DNA of 9,012 bases from positions 1 to 9,012 of the forward strand of contig NVRG01000009.1 of assembly GCA_002400805.1 (NCBI GenBank). Reading direction: 5' to 3'. Under the pieces are notes generated by a model. The model had not been told where the DNA came from. It did no database searches and saw only the letters and a list, made by a program, of their open reading frames with translations. Each line of letters starts with the position of its first letter. Position 1 is the first letter of the stretch. Shown one piece after another: positions 1-7,117 of the stretch. Made by a program: the position numbers and the translations under genes. Source of the DNA: Gammaproteobacteria bacterium. Its GTDB lineage: Bacteria; Pseudomonadota; Gammaproteobacteria; Nitrosococcales; Methylophagaceae.

Positions 1-1
1 T

Positions 2-1858
2 TGGCTGAAAAAAAGCTTCAAGGGAGCATCACAAGGTATCTCAGCCATAGACGGGCCTTTAGGGGGTGTTTCTAGCCGCCTAACAGCAGTTAATGGGCTG
101 GTAACTAGCGGATCATTGGCGTGGGTTGGCTTTGGTGCTGCAATTGCTGGCAGTGTATTTGCTGTCTACAAGAGTATTAGCGCTTTTAGTGAGTACGAGC
201 AGCAGCAACTAAAAATCCAAGCCTTGTTAAAGGCGACTGGCGGCGGCGTGGGTTTTACTGCTGATCAGCTGGATGAGCAGGCAAGGGCGGTGGCCTTTGC
301 GACGCTTGCATCCACAAAAGGAATTCAAGAAGCGCAAGGTGTATTGCTTACGTTTAAAGCTGTGCAGGGTGACACCTTTCGCAGTGCGATAAAGCTTAGC
401 CAAGACATGGCGGCAGTGATGGGTGGGACTGCAAAGAGCGCTGCGCTGCAATTAGGCAAGGCGTTAGAAGATCCAGCTACGGGATTGAATGCCCTCAAGC
501 GTGCAGGGGTATCATTTACAGATGCCGAGAAAGAACAAATAAAAGTTATGCAGAAAAGCGGCCGATTACTTGAGGCTCAAACAGTTATTCTTGCAAAACT
601 CAGAGGGCAAATTGACGGTGCTGGCAGTGCTGAAGCTGGTGGGGTTGCGGGTGCGGTTGATACGTTGGGGCAGTCGTGGGACGAGCTTCTAATAGGGTTT
701 TCAAAATCCAATGATCTTGGTGGTGGTGCGAAATCATTTCTTGATGGGCTTTCTACTAGGCTGAAAAACTTAACTGAAATAATTAACCCTTCTGATGCGT
801 CACGCTTTAACAAATTGGCGGTTGAGCGTGTGGAGATTGAAAACCGACTCGCCGAAATCAGAAAAACCAAGCTTGGAATGATGGGGTTTTTCAAAGGCCA
901 TCACATTGAAATAATCGAGCTAGAAGAGCGAGAGGCACAAGTTCTCGCCAAAATGGCTGTATTGCGAGATGAAAATATAGCAAAGATAAAGGAGCAGCGT
1001 GATGCGCAAACTAAAGCTTCTGAGGTCGCTAAGGAAGCGGCAGAGCAGTTGCGCGCCGATACCCAAGCAAAACAGGAAGAGATTGAAGCCGAGAAGGAGG
1101 AGAAGCTGCGTTTACGCCTGGAGAGAGAGGCTGCAACGAAGTCTGAGCAAGTAGCAAGGGATTTGGAAAATCTTGAATTGTCGCTAATGACGGAAGAGGA
1201 GCGACTTGAAGAAAGTTATCGTCGTCGCAATGAAATTATTAAAAATGCTCTTGGTAATCGAGATGCAACCGAGCTGCGCCGAAAAACGTTACTTCAAAAA
1301 AGCAAAGATAAGCGTAAAGACGATAGCAACAAACTGGAAGCTAAACGGAAAAAGAAAGAGTACAAGGTAGATGAAAACCACTGGGCGGCAAAACTAAGAG
1401 GTACTAGCAGTTTTTTTAACCGCTCAGCTGCGCTGTCTCTTGGCGGATCGAAGGCTATCTTCAATATACAGAAAACTGCTGCGTTGGCGGGCGCTATGGT
1501 GGCTCTTCCTGCATCCGTCATGGAATCTTACCATAACGGAGGCGGTTATCCGTGGGGAATTATCCCCGCAGGGCTAATGCTAGCAGAGGGGCTGTCGAAT
1601 ATAAATCAGATTAAAAATTCAAGCTTTGGAGGTGGAGGCGGAGGCGGTGGCGCTGTGTCAAGCGGCGGCGGAGCGTCTCTTGCTTCACCTGAAATTGACG
1701 CGGAGGCGATTATTCCAGAGCAAGCTGAAAAATTGGATCAGGTAATTAGAGTTGAGATAGATGGTTGGGATGAAGACGGACTTTTGCCAGCAAGAACAAC
1801 CAGGATGATTGTTGAATCTATTGCAGAGCAAATAGGCCAAAATGTGAGTATAGGATAA
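2..1858 (+). CDS. Phage tail tape measure protein (5' end outside window)
   Basis: Sets tail length and threads the tail tube in long-tailed phages. The frame is open from base 2, so the start lies left of the window; a TTG at 116 is internal and not a credible start. About 618 residues are visible. A hydrophobic stretch lies near visible residues 39-62. Residues about 78-238 follow the pattern of the TMP_2/lambda GpH-like family (AAVMGGTAKSAALQLGKAL, then a GLNALKRAGVSFT motif and an AQTVILAKL motif). A long charged coiled coil follows (about 270-470, rich in E, K and R), then a second hydrophobic region (about 491-530), a glycine run (about 542-558) and a conserved-looking C-terminal segment ending in an EQIGQNVSIG motif. 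The stop overlaps the next start (TAATG). The family is clear; the exact subfamily is not. Confidence 0.92.
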   Translation, partial: WLKKSFKGASQGISAIDGPLGGVSSRLTAVNGLVTSGSLAWVGFGAAIAGSVFAVYKSISAFSEYEQQQLKIQALLKATGGGVGFTADQLDEQARAVAFATLASTKGIQEAQGVLLTFKAVQGDTFRSAIKLSQDMAAVMGGTAKSAALQLGKALEDPATGLNALKRAGVSFTDAEKEQIKVMQKSGRLLEAQTVILAKLRGQIDGAGSAEAGGVAGAVDTLGQSWDELLIGFSKSNDLGGGAKSFLDGLSTRLKNLTEIINPSDASRFNKLAVERVEIENRLAEIRKTKLGMMGFFKGHHIEIIELEEREAQVLAKMAVLRDENIAKIKEQRDAQTKASEVAKEAAEQLRADTQAKQEEIEAEKEEKLRLRLEREAATKSEQVARDLENLELSLMTEEERLEESYRRRNEIIKNALGNRDATELRRKTLLQKSKDKRKDDSNKLEAKRKKKEYKVDENHWAAKLRGTSSFFNRSAALSLGGSKAIFNIQKTAALAGAMVALPASVMESYHNGGGYPWGIIPAGLMLAEGLSNINQIKNSSFGGGGGGGGAVSSGGGASLASPEIDAEAIIPEQAEKLDQVIRVEIDGWDEDGLLPARTTRMIVESIAEQIGQNVSIG

Positions 1859-2616
1859 TGGCGGCACATATATTACATACCAATCTATTGTCTGCTAGCA
1901 GTGCGGTAGAACTTATCGCTACTGGTTTTGATGCAGGGTGGGGATTTGCAAACGCCTTGAATATTGGGACGGCACTTAAAGCACAAGTATTGCTTGGGGT
2001 TTTGGGTGTTGCTGAATACGACTTAGGGGTGATTGCCCCGATTTCATCGGTTGCGATCGCACGCCATAATTTTGGAACGGCTAATGCAAATATAAAAGTA
2101 TCTGTAGCGAGCAATCAGGCGGGGCCGTGGAGCGTTCTTGTTGACCATTCACCAGTCGATGATGATGTTTTGTTAGTGGTTGAGTCTGCCATTACAGGCC
2201 GCTATGTTCGTGTTGAAGTTCAGAATCATACTCAGGCCGCTATCTTTTCTGTGATTTATGTCGGCGATGCATTGAAGTTACCAAGATCGATGCCCAATGG
2301 TTTTATCCCTCCAGAATTTGGAGCTCAAGATCAGATTACAGCAAGCTATACGGCGGGCACTGAGCTTGCTGGGATTAGCATAAAGCGACTACCGGCAAAG
2401 ACCAGGGCAATTATAAAAGAGGCTCCGGTAAAGTGGTTTTTTGATAACTGGAGAGAGTTGCAAAATGCGCTTTTGAAAAATACTATTTTTTTTCGATGGA
2501 AAGAAACTGGTAGTACTATTTACGGAACTCTTGCCTCAAAAAAACCACCAAATCCAAAGTTTGTCAAAACGCACTATATGACTGTGAATATTGATTTTCA
2601 GGGGTTTGTCTCGTGA
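1858..2616 (+). CDS. Minor tail protein with discoidin-like N-terminal domain
   Basis: A 252-residue protein directly after the tape measure gene, sharing one base with its stop, which is where distal-tail or minor tail proteins usually sit. The N-terminal half (about residues 20-137) is beta-rich and has the look of an F5/8-type C (galactose-binding-like) fold: SVASNQAGPWSVL, then a GRYVRVEVQN motif at about 114-123. The C-terminal half (about 145-252) contains ITASYTAG and a WFFDNWRELQNALL helix and ends in VNIDFQGF; it resembles a tail-tip structural domain. Inference: it joins tube to hub and may present a sugar-binding surface. The phage tail role is supported by position; the domain call is by eye. 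Its stop overlaps the next start by 4 bases (GTGA). Confidence 0.7.
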   Translation: MAAHILHTNLLSASSAVELIATGFDAGWGFANALNIGTALKAQVLLGVLGVAEYDLGVIAPISSVAIARHNFGTANANIKVSVASNQAGPWSVLVDHSPVDDDVLLVVESAITGRYVRVEVQNHTQAAIFSVIYVGDALKLPRSMPNGFIPPEFGAQDQITASYTAGTELAGISIKRLPAKTRAIIKEAPVKWFFDNWRELQNALLKNTIFFRWKETGSTIYGTLASKKPPNPKFVKTHYMTVNIDFQGFVS

Positions 2617-4178
2617 GTGAAAAACTAGAAATAATCGAGCTTGATCTTGATAATAAAATATCACCCCTTGGGGTTGAGTATCACTGCTTGGGACGCGTCC
2701 CTATTAACATTCAGGCATATGGGTCAATTACTCGAATAATAGGGGCCCCGACAAAAATGAAGCCAGGCAGAGGGATGCCTGAGCTTGGAGCGGTTAATAT
2801 AACACTTCAAGATTTCAAAATTAGTGAGAATGAGCAGGGTACATATTTTGGTAGGCTGCTTGGTGCAAATGAGTTTTTTGAAAACAGAAAGTTATACATT
2901 CATCATGGAAATTACAGTGACAACTTGGATATAGCGACGTTAAAAAAACGCCTCTATATTATCAAAAGTATTGATGGGCCAAATAGCAATGGTGTTGTTT
3001 CAATAAAAGCCGTCGATCCTTTGTCGAGGTTCTTTGAAACAGACAGGCTAATACCAGAGCCAAGCAATGGAGAGTTGGCGGCAGATTTAACGCCCAATTA
3101 CGTTGGGGCGCTAAACATCACTAATAACGATGCGTTTTCAGCAACGGGGGGTGTTGCTGATATAGAGGGCGAATGGGTTCGCTATTCTTCGCTTGTTGGT
3201 GTAACGGACATTGTATTAACTGAGCGTAATGTTTTTGGCACCATAAACGATGAACACAAATCAGGTGATAGCGTAAAAAATGCGTTTACTTTTGAGAGCG
3301 TTCTGGCTGTTGATCTGATAAATCAACTCCATGATTACGTTGGTATTGATCCGGCATATATTGAACTTGCGCAATGGAATACCGAACGCGACGATTATCT
3401 TTCTAGTGAATTTTTAACGGGGGGGTGGTCGGAGCCTGAAAAAGCTAGGGATAAGATTGATGAGATTTGTGAACAAACGCATGTAAGTACGTGGTGGAAC
3501 GATGAAGAGCATAAAATAAAACTGCAAGCTATTGGCCCGAATTTAACGACCGTCAAAACACTTGAAGAAAACACGCACATTCTTTCTGCTGGTCAGTCTG
3601 TAAGGCGAGACCCATCAAAAGCGCTAACTCGCGTTTGGATTTGGTTTGATAAAGTAAATCATTCAGAAGGTGACACCTCAGATAACTACCGCCAAGCCCT
3701 GCTGTTAGTAAATCCATCATTGGAGGCTGATGATGCTTATGGTGAGGTAAGAGGGGAGGTTATTTTTGCAAGCCATATTCCTGCTGGTGGCGGGGCTAGC
3801 GTATCGAAATTGGCTGAGCGTCTTTTGTCACAGCGCCGATATGGAACGTACCAGTATTCTTTTCAGTTGCATGAAAAGGATGCTGACATTCAGGTCGGGC
3901 AATCTGTTGATGTGGTGACGTCGCTTATTCAAAGCAAAGAAGGCGTACCAGTTACAACTAACTTTATGGTAATTGAGCGCGATTACAAAGGTAAGCACGT
4001 TTACAAGTATAAGGCTGTAATAACAGGCGTTGAATCGGGGGCAAAGTTCGCATCATGGGCACCTGACAATCTGGGTGATTACGAGACAGAAACCGACGAA
4101 AATAAACTTACATATGTGTTTTATTCTGCGGACGATGGCACGTTACCAAATGGTGATGATCCGCATCTGTGGCTATAG
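2613..4178 (+). CDS. Phage tail hub/baseplate-like protein
   Basis: A 521-residue protein starting at GTG, overlapping the previous stop (GTGA), with AGGGG upstream as ribosome site. The N-terminal part (about 1-145) reads like a hub domain ending in GVVSIKAVDPLSRFF. An inserted beta segment (about 185-212) has the GEWVRYSS ... LTERNVFGT pattern seen in many siphovirus tail hub proteins. Residues about 280-310 (EICEQTHVSTWWNDEEHKIK) and about 332-400 (RDPSKALTRVWIWFD, then DDAYGEVR) also match conserved blocks of a family annotated simply as phage tail protein. Likely role: central hub at the tail tip that carries the fibres. Placement between the minor tail protein and the fibre-like genes agrees. 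No peptidase motif was seen. Confidence 0.75.
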   Translation: MSEKLEIIELDLDNKISPLGVEYHCLGRVPINIQAYGSITRIIGAPTKMKPGRGMPELGAVNITLQDFKISENEQGTYFGRLLGANEFFENRKLYIHHGNYSDNLDIATLKKRLYIIKSIDGPNSNGVVSIKAVDPLSRFFETDRLIPEPSNGELAADLTPNYVGALNITNNDAFSATGGVADIEGEWVRYSSLVGVTDIVLTERNVFGTINDEHKSGDSVKNAFTFESVLAVDLINQLHDYVGIDPAYIELAQWNTERDDYLSSEFLTGGWSEPEKARDKIDEICEQTHVSTWWNDEEHKIKLQAIGPNLTTVKTLEENTHILSAGQSVRRDPSKALTRVWIWFDKVNHSEGDTSDNYRQALLLVNPSLEADDAYGEVRGEVIFASHIPAGGGASVSKLAERLLSQRRYGTYQYSFQLHEKDADIQVGQSVDVVTSLIQSKEGVPVTTNFMVIERDYKGKHVYKYKAVITGVESGAKFASWAPDNLGDYETETDENKLTYVFYSADDGTLPNGDDPHLWL

Positions 4179-4187
4179 GAGAAGGTT

Positions 4188-4724
4188 ATGGGCTGGAGTG
4201 AATTGTTAGGAACGGCTTTTGCTGCTGGGAAGCCAGCCAGGGGAAGCCAAGTATTTCAGATATTTGAAAATGTAAAAGCGTTGGCGCTGGGTAGTGATCC
4301 TTTGTCGCCAAAGATTCAAGATTTGGCATTGGTACAGGCTACTTCTGGTGATGAGCATTTTGTATTTAAAGACGATAACTTATATGAACTGGCATTTGGG
4401 AATAATGTCATTGGAAACGGGTTGTATAGCACCGTTAGCTTGCTTCGGGTCGGTAGAGGGGGAGTGTACAAAGCTAAAATTGACGCCTCTGGGAACACTG
4501 TTGATGATGTTGGATATCGAATCTATAAAAATGGCGTAGCTTTTGGGGTGCTGCACACGCGATCCTTAACGGAAAGCGTTACATGGACTGAAGATTTACA
4601 GTTTTCAGCAGGTGATATTGTCGAGTTGCGTGGAATATATAGTGGAACAGAGTTCTCCACCAATCTTGGGCACGTATCGTTCTCTTCTGGTGTTTTTGTA
4701 CCGGGTATTGTAAAGATTTCATAA
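4188..4724 (+). CDS. Small beta-rich tail tip or fibre protein
   Basis: A 178-residue protein, ATG preceded by an excellent ribosome site (GGAGAAGG). The N-terminus (MGWSELLGTAFAAGKPARGS) is probably the segment that docks on the hub. The rest is a run of predicted beta strands with short turns (YSTVSLLRVGRGGVYKAKID, VGYRIYKNGVAFGVLHTRS, AGDIVELRGIYSG), giving a jelly-roll look similar to C1q/TNF-like heads on phage fibres. Inference: a short receptor-binding or decoration protein at the tail tip. It lies 9 bases after the hub gene and 18 before the DUF4376 gene, so it belongs to the same transcript. No close family was recognised by name. Confidence 0.65.
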   Translation: MGWSELLGTAFAAGKPARGSQVFQIFENVKALALGSDPLSPKIQDLALVQATSGDEHFVFKDDNLYELAFGNNVIGNGLYSTVSLLRVGRGGVYKAKIDASGNTVDDVGYRIYKNGVAFGVLHTRSLTESVTWTEDLQFSAGDIVELRGIYSGTEFSTNLGHVSFSSGVFVPGIVKIS

Positions 4725-4742
4725 TTACAGCAGGTGGTTTGT

Positions 4743-5285
4743 GTGAGTTATTCGGTTAAAGAAATTTCAGGGGCTATAACGGAAGTTTTCCACTCTGATA
4801 ACGGAAATGTCCCCAGTGGCACAGCTCCAATAACAGATGAAGAGTTTTCAATAATTCGCCATGCCCCTCATCTTTATAAGCTGGTTTCAGGGGTTGTTGT
4901 TGTTAACGAGGGTTTAGAATTAAAAGAAGCCAAAAGTAAAAAGATTTACAGCGTGAATTTACAGTGTGAACAGCTTATTGTTAATGGCTTTAGTAGCTCG
5001 GCTCTTGGCGTGCTTCACGCGTATCAGTCACAGAGAGAGGATCAGCTTAACTTGCTGGGTTCTCTTGCTGGGGGTACTGGTGGGCCGTTTAAATGTGAGC
5101 TTAATGGAGCTTGGCAGTATCGAGCCCATACCGCCGCAGAAATAGTGCAAGTGTTTAGTGATGGGTCAGCCTATAAACTCGCCTTATTGCAGCAATGCGA
5201 GGCTTTAAAAGTTGCCGTAGCCGCCGCCACAAATACAGAGGAGCTTGGCGGCATAGAGATTGATTATTCAAGCGCTGCACAATAG
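4743..5285 (+). CDS. DUF4376-type phage tail-end protein
   Basis: A 180-residue protein; GTG at 4743 is chosen over in-frame GTG at 4734 because AGGTGG at 4732-4737 sits 5 bases before it and would fall partly inside the longer version. Residues about 61-175 resemble the DUF4376 domain common at the end of phage tail modules: lysine-rich helix (KEAKSKKIYSVN), a GF motif in LIVNGFSSSALG, a DQLNLLGSL helix, then an AAEIVQVFSDG block. The N-terminal 55 residues (ITDEEFSIIRHAPHLYKLV) look like the short tail-fibre-associated domain that precedes it in such proteins. The function is unproven; it is thought to attach to or help assemble fibres. This is the last + strand tail gene. The adjoining operon is convergent. 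Confidence 0.72.
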   Translation: MSYSVKEISGAITEVFHSDNGNVPSGTAPITDEEFSIIRHAPHLYKLVSGVVVVNEGLELKEAKSKKIYSVNLQCEQLIVNGFSSSALGVLHAYQSQREDQLNLLGSLAGGTGGPFKCELNGAWQYRAHTAAEIVQVFSDGSAYKLALLQQCEALKVAVAAATNTEELGGIEIDYSSAAQ

Positions 5286-5311
5286 AGAAGGGAAATGTTG
5301 AAGCTTTGCAG

Positions 5312-5410
5312 TCACCCGCCCAACCCAAGACCAATGCTTAGCGCCATGAGGGTAACGGTGGCAGCTATTGTGAATATTATAAAACTGTCGATCATTTGTT
5401 GAATAGTCAT
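5312..5410 (-). CDS. Possible 32-residue membrane peptide
   Basis: A short reading frame (ATG, TGA stop) whose product MTIQQMIDSFIIFTIAATVT continues to a glycine-rich end and is almost one hydrophobic helix (residues about 10-32). It lies 83 bases after the zinc-ribbon gene on the same strand, so it could be the last gene of that operon. An AAGGGA ribosome-site-like sequence is 12 bases before the ATG, which is too far for strong initiation. A single-helix peptide at a phage end could be a holin-like, superinfection or small toxin protein, but nothing in the sequence decides this. The frame could also occur by chance at this length. Confidence 0.35.
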   Translation of the reverse strand: MTIQQMIDSFIIFTIAATVTLMALSIGLGLGG

Positions 5411-5493
5411 GGTTTGTTAAATTCCCTTTTAAACAATACGTCCTTGTTTGTCACTTATAAGCCGATTAAGTTGCAAGGTCACTATTAATTTAG

Positions 5494-5757
5494 CTAATAA
5501 CTTGTGTTACTAGAAGGCTCATTAAATCTTATCGAGTCCGCCAGCATGAACATTTTCCCCTTATATTCAACCATTGGGTATATCACAGTAAAATAAGCGG
5601 GTTCGCTATCACATTCAGGGTTAGAGCATTTGTGTTCATATTGCGGCGTAGGCTTTGTGTAGATAACGTCCAGCGCCTTACGATAAACACCTTTATTGCA
5701 GGCTGTACATTGTTGCTCTACAAGTTGGGCCTCAATGTGTTTTTTGGCTATAGTCAC
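5494..5757 (-). CDS. Zinc-ribbon-like small phage protein
   Basis: An 87-residue protein starting at GTG (5757-5755), overlapping the upstream helix-turn-helix gene by 4 bases (GTGA), with AAGGGG 7 bases before. Two cysteine pairs are visible: C17-x2-C20 (CTACNKG) and C44-x4-C49 (HKCSNPEC), a typical small zinc-ribbon layout with a beta-rich tail (YFTVIYPMVEYKG). Such proteins are common, mostly uncharacterised, in phage accessory operons; nucleic-acid or protein binding is the usual guess. The tight overlap says it is made together with the helix-turn-helix protein. No enzyme motif is visible. Confidence 0.7.
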   Translation of the reverse strand: MTIAKKHIEAQLVEQQCTACNKGVYRKALDVIYTKPTPQYEHKCSNPECDSEPAYFTVIYPMVEYKGKMFMLADSIRFNEPSSNTSY

Positions 5758-6161
5758 TTGAAGAACCCCTTCACCTCTAAAACGTCTTGCGGAGCCCTTC
5801 CGGTTATCACTAAGAACTCACGCCAAACCCCATAGGGAACAGTGTACTTTCCCTGCTTAAACTCTCTAATTCTCCTGCCACTCGACAAGCCAAGCAGGGC
5901 GGCTATTTTGTTGTCTGAGTTGTATTCTACAAAATGCTCTTTGAAGTTATCGAAGTATGCTGCTGCTACGTCCTTGTGTGGAGGTTCCCAGCCTTCACTT
6001 TTTCTCAGTAGGTGAGTGTTAGGGTAGGGGCTTTCGTCAATGTCCGGCCCTTTAAACGCCTGTGCGTTTAGATTTCTTTTTAGTGTGGCGATAGCTTCCT
6101 TTGTGCTTTCCTCAAAAATGACCTTTAGCTGATCCTTAATGCCTGGTAATTCGATTTTCAT
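5754..6161 (-). CDS. Helix-turn-helix phage regulator
   Basis: A 135-residue protein beginning MKIELPGIKDQ. The frame can be extended to a TTG at 6245, but that would enter the upstream gene and translate the terminator-like hairpin at 6188-6203, so the ATG at 6161 is preferred; its ribosome site (GGA) is weak. The C-terminal part (about residues 80-125) has a helix-turn-helix look: NKIAALLGLSSGRRIREFKQ, then VPYGVWREFLVITGRA, a pattern seen in Cro-like phage proteins where the second helix carries GRRIREF. The N-terminal 75 residues are of unknown fold. It may bind the palindrome in the promoter of its own operon (6570-6586), which is inference. Its end overlaps the zinc-ribbon gene. Confidence 0.68.
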   Translation of the reverse strand: MKIELPGIKDQLKVIFEESTKEAIATLKRNLNAQAFKGPDIDESPYPNTHLLRKSEGWEPPHKDVAAAYFDNFKEHFVEYNSDNKIAALLGLSSGRRIREFKQGKYTVPYGVWREFLVITGRAPQDVLEVKGFFK

Positions 6162-6187
6162 TTGTCTGTCCAATTGGTTAAAAGATT

Positions 6188-6203
6188 GGGGGCTTTCGCC
6201 CCC
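6188..6203 (-). terminator. Hairpin between the 95-residue gene and the HTH gene
   Basis: On the - strand a perfect 6-bp stem GGGGGC / GCCCCC closes a GAAA tetraloop and is followed by AATCTTTTAA. It lies 4 bases after the stop of the upstream gene. The stem is strong but the T-run is short and broken, so it probably gives partial termination or marks an RNA processing point, lowering expression of the HTH and zinc-ribbon genes relative to the first gene. Confidence 0.5.
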
Positions 6204-6207
6204 TCCC

Positions 6208-6495
6208 TTATGATGATGACAGCTCGATGTTGCGAACGTCTTCAACTGTGATGCTAACCAGTCTCAGCGAGCCCCTAGCCCTCTTTGCCCAGTAGCCTCT
6301 AAGCTGAATATGCTTTAAGGCGTAGAAGAGGTAATCAGGTAAGAGGATGTCAGTTCGGGTAACCTTTATTCCAATGTGTTCTTTGTAGAACTCCCTGGAG
6401 GGCTCCCCGACTCGACTCTCTGAGCCTCGACGAATTAACCAGAAATCAGCATCTTGAAAATTCGTCTTGATGGTAGCAAGTTGGTAGAGTTTCAT
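6208..6495 (-). CDS. Small protein resembling a mini type I restriction specificity domain
   Basis: A 95-residue protein, first gene of the - strand operon, with GAGG 8 bases before its ATG. Its outline resembles one target-recognition domain of type I restriction S subunits: an opening MKLYQLATIKTNFQDADFW like the first strand of such domains, then IGIKVTRTDILLPDYLFYAL, then GYWAKRARGSLRLVSITVED with a final VRNIEL. In S subunits the closing motif is typically L.P.YL..L, a GS turn and an I...D..N..I strand. It is far shorter than a normal recognition domain (about 150-200 residues). It could be a trimmed decoy or adaptor, or an unrelated phage protein with similar strands. The resemblance is by eye. 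Confidence 0.55.
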   Translation of the reverse strand: MKLYQLATIKTNFQDADFWLIRRGSESRVGEPSREFYKEHIGIKVTRTDILLPDYLFYALKHIQLRGYWAKRARGSLRLVSITVEDVRNIELSSS

Positions 6496-6505
6496 TCGCT
6501 TAACC

Positions 6506-6518
6506 TCGATGGCATCGA
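6506..6518. promoter_or_regulatory. Short palindrome at the ribosome site of the 95-residue gene
   Basis: TCGATG-G-CATCGA is a 6-bp-arm palindrome whose end touches the GAGG ribosome site (6504-6507) of the - strand gene starting at 6495. In the transcript it could fold and cover part of the ribosome site; as DNA it could bind a dimer. It may be chance at this size. Confidence 0.3.
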
Positions 6519-6565
6519 CTTAGCCGCTTCGGTTCGAATGGCTCTCTGCGTGCCATCTGTTAAGT

Positions 6566-6594
6566 ATAATAGGCGGAATCCGCCTAAGTGTAAA
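6566..6594 (-). promoter_or_regulatory. Promoter with operator-like palindrome in its spacer
   Basis: On the - strand TTTACA (6594-6589) and TATTAT (6571-6566) are each 5 of 6 to the sigma70 consensus and 17 bases apart. The spacer is almost wholly a perfect palindrome TAGGCGG-ATT-CCGCCTA (6570-6586). A protein bound there would block RNA polymerase, so this is a candidate operator. It would drive the operon starting with the 95-residue gene, with a leader of about 65 bases. The + strand also reads TATAAT at 6565-6570, but no partner -35 box or + strand gene was seen. Confidence 0.65.
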
Positions 6595-6652
6595 GAGGAA
6601 ATTAATGTTTTATTTGTTTAGGTTCTTTCTCTCAGGAAAAAACAAGCGAACA

Positions 6653-6677
6653 CAAAAAAGCCCCGGTTAAGGGGCTT
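6653..6677 (-). terminator. Intrinsic terminator of the hicA-hicB-secB operon
   Basis: On the - strand AAGCCCC-TTAACC-GGGGCTT forms a 7-bp stem followed at once by a T-run (TTTTTTG). It lies about 30 bases past the stop of the SecB-like gene and separates this operon from the next - strand promoter. Confidence 0.85.
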
Positions 6678-6707
6678 GAAATATTTGAATGTGCTTTTCT
6701 TAAAAAA

Positions 6708-7115
6708 TCATTCTTCCGTGGTTTCAAAAGACCATGGCAGGTATACGTTTCCTAATCCCATTTTATCAAGGAGGTCTGTCTGGTGGGCTCTGGCTACAGG
6801 TATTATCTGTTTGGAAAGCTGGAGAGCCTGGTCTTCATCGGTAGGGCTGAATTCTTTGCCATTCTGGAGTACGAAGCCTCCATTGTGTTTAGTTGAGACT
6901 TCAAATACTTTACAATCGTCGGCGTCAATTCCTGTTACTTCAAGCTCTACAGTTACAATAAGATCAAATCTGTCCTTGTCTTTTCCTGCTGGCTCATCTC
7001 CACCCACATTCAAAGTTATTTGGAGGCGACCGCTTGCCGCGTCTGTACCTGGGAAAGTCTCGCATGCGGATTTTTTTAGACCTATGGATTCTAGTGAAAA
7101 CTCTGCTTTTTTCAT
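6708..7115 (-). CDS. SecB-like chaperone, TA-associated (TAC type)
   Basis: A 135-residue protein read as a small SecB-family chaperone. SecB proteins (about 155 residues in E. coli) are tetrameric holdases that keep clients unfolded. The family signature is spread over the protein: an N-terminal strand (AEFSLESIGLKKS), a middle strand pair (DLIVTVELEVTG, then CKVFEVSTKHNGGFVL, matching the SecB F.CEV.Q.GIF block), and the long C-terminal helix (residues about 98-130: ALQLSKQIIPVARAHQTDLL, then GLGNVYLPWSFE) matching SecB's NILFPYARE ... LNLAPVNFD. The acidic, zinc-linked SecA-binding tail of housekeeping SecB is absent; the protein ends TTEE. It starts 2 bases after the hicB stop with no strong ribosome site, so it is likely translationally coupled. 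In TAC systems such a chaperone folds and protects the antitoxin. Family fairly sure; client is inferred from context. Confidence 0.78.
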   Translation of the reverse strand: MKKAEFSLESIGLKKSACETFPGTDAASGRLQITLNVGGDEPAGKDKDRFDLIVTVELEVTGIDADDCKVFEVSTKHNGGFVLQNGKEFSPTDEDQALQLSKQIIPVARAHQTDLLDKMGLGNVYLPWSFETTEE

Positions 7116-7117
7116 GT

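Noticed and set aside
4294..4539. Second + strand frame inside the small tail protein gene
   Set aside because: Out-of-frame shadow with no ribosome site; the surrounding gene has a strong ribosome site and sensible product.
5632..5835. 67-codon + strand open frame
   Set aside because: Lies opposite the zinc-ribbon and HTH genes, which have motifs and a coupled 4-base overlap.
6162..6245. N-terminal extension of the HTH gene to a TTG
   Set aside because: It would overlap the upstream gene and translate through a hairpin into a histidine- and glycine-rich stretch; the ATG at 6161 is simpler.
6561..6570. + strand promoter at the TATAAT at 6565
   Set aside because: No -35 box at suitable spacing and no + strand gene downstream; the same bases serve the - strand promoter better.
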